From Segatella salivae DSM 15606 (GTDB lineage: Bacteria; Bacteroidota; Bacteroidia; Bacteroidales; Bacteroidaceae), in NCBI RefSeq assembly GCF_000185845.1, contig NZ_GL629647.1, forward strand, positions 1,744,955-1,772,323: a stretch of 27,369 nucleotides of DNA, written 5' to 3'. The translations under genes were made by a program, and so were the position numbers. Of this stretch, positions 24,448-27,369 are shown piece after piece. Position 1 is the stretch's first letter, and every line of letters starts with the position of its first letter. The notes below the pieces were generated by a model. That model saw only the letters and a list, made by a program, of their open reading frames with translations, searched no databases and was not told where the DNA came from.

Positions 24448-24685
24448 TCTTTCACGATAAACATCAAGTGAAAGGAGTAAGAAAGGAGCGCCTTGATACT
24501 CAATAACATTTGGACTATATTAGTATAATTCAGCCAAAGTCGGCTCTTACAACATTATGAGTGATGAGCAGCGGAGTGATCCGCTGCATCGTCTTTTATA
24601 ACAATTTGACACTGCATTAGCTACCATAACACATATATTTGAAGCGTATAAGGACATCTGTTTGTAACAGATGTCCTTGTTTTTT
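24448..24685 (+). ncRNA. Candidate structured non-coding RNA, about 240 nt
   Basis: The RNA would begin about 6 bases after the promoter box and end at a strong terminator. At the 5' end CTTTCAC (24449-24455) pairs with GTGAAAG (24468-24474). In the middle GCAGCGGA (24568-24575) pairs with TCCGCTGC (24580-24587) around GTGA, a GNRA tetraloop, extended by GAT/ATC outside a two-base bulge. At the 3' end AAGGACATCTGTT (24650-24662) pairs with AACAGATGTCCTT (24666-24678) around three bases, followed by G and six T's. The only frame inside is 14 codons (24556-24600), which overlaps the middle stem and is probably not real. Size and layout would suit a 6S-like or Bacteroidales-1-type RNA, but I cannot confirm that match. 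Confidence 0.65.
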
Positions 24686-24750
24686 GTGGGAAAAGATGCC
24701 GCTCCCACCACTCTTTCGTTGTGGGTCCTTCGCCCTTTTGCCTCCCATTT

Positions 24751-24856
24751 CCAGCCCCTTGCTCTTCCCGTTTTATAGGTTTCACAAACAGCAACCAATG
24801 GCTTCTCGAAGAGGGAGGAGAGGTATTAGCCTAAGAAATAAATGGGATGGAATTAG
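24751..24856 (+). repeat. Dispersed repeat family 2, copy A
   Basis: About 105 bases that align with 26269-26384. Shared pieces include CCCCTTG then TCT, ACC then ATG, CGAAGAG with GAGG, TTAGCC, AAATAAA-GGG and GAATTAG. It has no coding potential that both copies share. The copies are diverged, so the duplication is old. Confidence 0.55.
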
Positions 24857-25052
24857 ATTTCATTAGAGGTGGCCATGCAGTTCCTAACTTCTTTGGGCAT
24901 GGAATCCGTTAGATGATAATGGATTTCATAAGAGGTATCCATGCAGTGTGCAATCTTAGTCTGTGCGGTATCTTTCTAATGATTTTGGATTTCATCAGAG
25001 GTGCCCACGCAGTTGATTTTAGAAGGCAAAATGATTTGCGCCATATTATCGT
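24855..25052 (+). repeat. Three-unit tandem repeat with 66-bp period
   Basis: The segment (A/G)GATTTCATnAGAGGTnn then CCA(T/C)GCAGT recurs starting at 24855, 24921 and 24987, exactly 66 bp apart. The first 27 or so bases of each unit are well conserved and the rest is diverged, although the ends of units 1 and 2 both contain an ATGAT stretch. In unit 2, ATGGAT and ATCCAT can form a hairpin. The repeat begins where dispersed repeat family 2 copy A ends. No protein or known RNA is recognised. Confidence 0.8.
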
Positions 25053-25271
25053 GTAATTTGATGTATTTTGTGCGGTGAAATGCCGCAGATTGTTCAACCA
25101 TTTGCACCAAATGATTTTATAATGAATTATCATTGAATGAATAATAAAAATCATTTGAAATAGTCACGCAATAAAAATTTTATGCCAATGAATATTGTTA
25201 TAGCGCACAATGACATAGGTGTTATGCCAGTATTCCAATGAATGCATCCACTATGATGAATGTTCTCATCT
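25053..25271. other. Gene-free AT-rich spacer
   Basis: About 220 bases rich in AT with scattered AAATGATTT or its complement. There is no ORF, terminator or promoter I would support. Confidence 0.5.
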
Positions 25272-25544
25272 CGCAACTCGGTACGAGTTGTTCTTTTGAT
25301 AGCCCGGGGTTGGCGAGGAACGAGCCTACCCCGGGTCAACGTTTGCAAGGAGATTCAACGCCGTAGGTGTTGAGCCTTTTCTATGAAAGCATGGTTATAG
25401 CGAGGAGATTCATGGCAGATTACGTAAAAAAAGCGCAACACCTACGGCGTTGTTCCCCACACAACATACGCTAACCCAGGGTAGCCTGCACTATCGTTTG
25501 GCAACCCTGAGCTATCAAAAGCGCAACACCTACGGCGTTGAAAC
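25272..25544. repeat. 273-bp composite inverted-repeat element, copy A
   Basis: It opens CGCAACTCGGTACGAGTTG and ends near CACCTACGGCGTTGAAAC. Inside are a hairpin with CCCGGGGT/ACCCCGGG arms, the motif CAACGCCGTAGGTGTTG and its inverted form, and a second hairpin with CCAGGGT/ACCCTGA-type arms. The right half is a diverged reverse complement of the left: TTTTGATAGC followed by a (C/T)C(G/A)GGGTTG stretch occurs in both. The whole is therefore one large inverted repeat. Copy B is the same length, 528 bp away. Comparable motifs are, from memory, scattered in many Bacteroidetes genomes. Confidence 0.8.
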
Positions 25545-25696
25545 ACGCATTTTGTAACACCATTTCTGTTGTTTCATATGGTAAAATACGGAAAATCATC
25601 ATATGAAATGTCCCAACTCATTTTACGCTTTATTATCAACATCATCAATGTTTTCAATTACCTCTCAAATAACTCCCTTCATTTTCATGGCTAACT

Positions 25697-25747
25697 ACTC
25701 CCCTCCCTCTTTGGGGAGGGGCTGGGGGTGATGCTTTGTTTCCCTTA
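25697..25747 (+). repeat. Dispersed hairpin repeat, copy 2
   Basis: ACTCCCCTCCCTCTTTGGGG, then AGGGGCTGGGGGTGATGCTT and TGTTTCCC, matches copies 1 and 3. It sits between the two 273-bp elements. The stem CCCCTCCC/GGGGAGGGG keeps pairing although both arms differ from copy 1, a sign that the hairpin is maintained. Confidence 0.7.
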
Positions 25748-25799
25748 CACTATTTTACATTTTATTATCAATCATGTCACTCTCACAATTGTTTCACCA

Positions 25800-26072
25800 C
25801 GCAACTCGGTACGAGTTGTTCTTTTGATAGCCCGGGGTTGGCGAGGAACGAGCCTACCCCGGGTAAACATTCGCAAGGAGATTCAACGCCATAGGTGTTG
25901 AGCTTTTTCTGTGAAGGCATGCTTATAATGAGACAATTTATGGGGATTAATCAAAAAAAAGCGCAACATCGATGGCGTTGTTCCACACAAACCATACCCT
26001 AACCCAGGGTAGCCTGCACTATCGTTTGGCAACCCTGGGCTATCAAAAACGCAACACCTACGGCGTTGAAAC
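25800..26072. repeat. 273-bp composite inverted-repeat element, copy B
   Basis: This has the same length and order of parts as copy A. Long identical stretches include the 5' end through TTGGCGAGGAACGAGCCTAC and the segment GTAGCCTGCACTATCGTTTG. Differences cluster in the centre (the copies of CAACGCCGTAGGTGTTG and the spacer around 25925-25960). Both halves repeat in inverted form as in copy A. Confidence 0.8.
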
Positions 26073-26119
26073 GTGTGTTTCATGGTGTGATTAACGTCTA
26101 TACACATATGGATTAATAG

Positions 26120-26160
26120 CGGATTACGCTTAGAAAGCGTAACACTTATGGCGTTGAAAG
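26120..26160. repeat. Degenerate fragment of the 273-bp element
   Basis: GCGGATTACGCTTAGAAAGC and CGTAACACTTATGGCGTTGA resemble the inner AGCGCAACACCTACGGCGTT motif of copies A and B, with several changes. It looks like a third, decayed piece. Confidence 0.5.
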
Positions 26161-26268
26161 GAATCATTTACAAAATAAGATGTGTGGAAACACAACGCAA
26201 TATTTATGATTTTAAGAGGTAATTTACGGCTAATTACGCAGTAAAATGACGCAAACGGGGCCACACTT

Positions 26269-26384
26269 CCACCCCCTTGTTCTCCTCGTTTCGCAAGCTC
26301 TACGGACAACGACCTATGAGTTTCCGAAGAGAGGGAGGGGTAGTTAGCCCCGGAAATAAAGGGAGCGTTTGAGAATGAATTAGG
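26269..26384 (+). repeat. Dispersed repeat family 2, copy B
   Basis: Partner of 24751-24856, with which it shares an ordered series of short blocks ending in GAATTAG. GGAGGGGTAGTTAGCCCCGG inside can form a short hairpin (GGGG/CCCC). No gene is seen. The remaining sequence to 26542 has no recognised feature. Confidence 0.55.
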
Positions 26385-26542
26385 ATTTATGACGTTGTTG
26401 ATACTAAACCATAAAATAATATCAATCACCACAAATCAGGTTTTGCCTATAACGACACACCAATCACGAACATATCACTCCCGATTGGTTTCCATTTATT
26501 AGAAAAATTACACTATAATCACACTCCAATTGCAGACATATC

Positions 26543-26592
26543 ACTCCCCTCTCTCTTCGGAGAGGGGCTGGGGGTGAGGCTTTATTCTCTCC
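26543..26592 (+). repeat. Dispersed hairpin repeat, copy 3
   Basis: ACTCCCCTCTCTCTTCGGAG then AGGGGCTGGGGGTGAGGCTT. The stem CCCCTCTC/GAGAGGGG is perfect, with a 6-base loop. It ends 14 bases after the WbqC stop codon on the other strand and may also act as that gene's terminator. Confidence 0.7.
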
Positions 26593-26605
26593 TACTTCCT
26601 CCTTC

Positions 26606-27253
26606 CTACAACCACAACACGGCCTCATTGCCTTCATTAAATAGCAGGTCGAGGATGCTCATATTGGCTTGAAAGCCATGCTTTTGCTGGTAAACTTGAT
26701 AGTAAGGACGGGGAGAAAAGTCGGTATCGGGACCGGGATGCTTCGGTCGGATGACATCGCGGAAGTCGTCGAAGACGTGGGAAGCAGCGCTATTGTCAGT
26801 GGAAGGAGCCAGCGGAACAAAAGAATCGGTCAGGCGGATAGAGGGTTGAATATCCAACAACTCAATCATTTTTTCCGTGATAGCCATATTAAAGTCGATG
26901 AGAAACGTCCATTTTTGTTCAAAGAAAGGGCGCAGATCATCTTCATAATACATAAAAAAAGGACTCTCTCCATAGGCAGAACAGAGTGCATTCCAATGCA
27001 CATGACGCCAGTTTCCATGGTCCGAGATGCGGATATCTTGCATCGGTGTCTTTGAAAGTTGATAGCCATCAGGGCAAGTTACAGGGATAGAGAGCGCCTG
27101 AACGCCATTGGTTGTTGGGATGACACAGCGGTTGCGATAAGTTTGTTTGACAAAGTTATCGTGACATTCGATAAGACATTCATCATAACGATGCAGCTTT
27201 TGATACCATTGAATGGGTCCGAAATATGTAGAAGAAAGTAGGGCCGTTTTCAC
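26606..27253 (-). CDS. WbqC-family protein
   Basis: This 215-residue protein starts MKTALLSSTYFGPIQWYQKL and has further family features: NRCVIPTTNGVQALSIPV, RHVHWNALCSAYGESPFFMY and KWTFLIDFNMAITEKMIELL. WbqC-like proteins are found in surface-polysaccharide clusters and, in Bacteroidetes, also singly; their reaction is not firmly known, with a glycine- or amide-transferring role suggested. The C-terminal part, with ILDLLFNEGNEAVLWL, is the usual ending. It begins 39 bases after the stop of the preceding gene and is probably its operon partner. Confidence 0.85.
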   Translation of the reverse strand: MKTALLSSTYFGPIQWYQKLHRYDECLIECHDNFVKQTYRNRCVIPTTNGVQALSIPVTCPDGYQLSKTPMQDIRISDHGNWRHVHWNALCSAYGESPFFMYYEDDLRPFFEQKWTFLIDFNMAITEKMIELLDIQPSIRLTDSFVPLAPSTDNSAASHVFDDFRDVIRPKHPGPDTDFSPRPYYQVYQQKHGFQANMSILDLLFNEGNEAVLWL

Positions 27254-27292
27254 TATTCGAGTGCTTTTGAGCGTTAATGTGTGGGGCGTTTG

Positions 27293-27369
27293 TCAGAAAG
27301 GGAGGTAGAACAATCTCATGGCGGGGCCGATAATGTCGTGATAAGGCACAAGCGTTTGTCCGTCACCCG
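27293..27369 (-). CDS. C-terminal end of an upstream gene, possibly signal peptidase I (partial)
   Basis: The frame open at the right edge reads GDGQTLVPYHDIIGPAMRLF then YLPF and a TGA at 27295-27293. The VPYHDIIGPAMRLF ending resembles the C-terminus of S26 signal peptidases, where a conserved Gly-x-Ala segment precedes the end. A lepB-type gene next to WbqC is, from memory, a common Bacteroidetes order. Only 25 codons are visible, so the identity is tentative. Confidence 0.35.
   Translation of the reverse strand, partial: GDGQTLVPYHDIIGPAMRLFYLPF

Noticed and set aside
24547..24866. ORFs of 75 to 83 codons on both strands
   Set aside because: They span the candidate RNA terminator and a dispersed repeat and show no protein features.

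Overview
The window looks like chromosome from a Prevotella-like member of the Bacteroidales. The evidence is Bacteroidetes promoters (TTTG, about 20 bases, TAnnTTTG) upstream of several genes, an interpain-like C10 cysteine protease with a type IX secretion C-terminal domain, a SemiSWEET sugar transporter, a GH109-like oxidoreductase, and a membrane-anchored TPR/AraC-type regulator. No taxonomic marker gene is present, so the genus is an inference.

Region 1 (1 to about 8066) is the right part of a decaying integrative mobilizable element. From its chromosomal junction leftward it holds a broken tyrosine integrase, a DUF4143-type ATPase, a frameshifted gene of unknown function, a small excisionase-type HTH gene, a RepA-like ATPase with an N-terminal frameshift and an altered Walker A motif, a DUF6371-like gene, a hairpin-rich oriT candidate and a broken MobV relaxase. 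An IS21-family element, cut by the window edge, lies against the 3' end of the relaxase gene. The right junction is a 42-base copy of a tRNA 3' half followed by a tRNA-style terminator. An intact tRNA would therefore be expected outside the window to the left.

Region 2 (8067 to 14030) holds five palindromes spaced 41 or 42 bp apart (8163-8345), the GH109-like gene, a SemiSWEET gene with a leader of about 330 bases, and the secreted C10 protease.

Region 3 (14031 to 24038) is housekeeping chromosome. coaD and ybeY run rightward. A leftward block holds mgtC/sapB and a VanX-like dipeptidase (overlapping by 4 bases), a SAM methyltransferase, a GNAT-like protein, parE, an S41 protease and the TPR/AraC regulator. 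These genes appear intact.

Region 4 (24039 to 26605) has no convincing protein gene. It holds a strong candidate structured RNA of about 240 nt with its own promoter and terminator, a three-unit 66-bp tandem repeat, two equal-length 273-bp repeats 528 bp apart, and members of two other dispersed repeat families. Region 5 (26606 to the end) holds a WbqC-family gene and the last codons of an upstream gene, possibly a signal peptidase.
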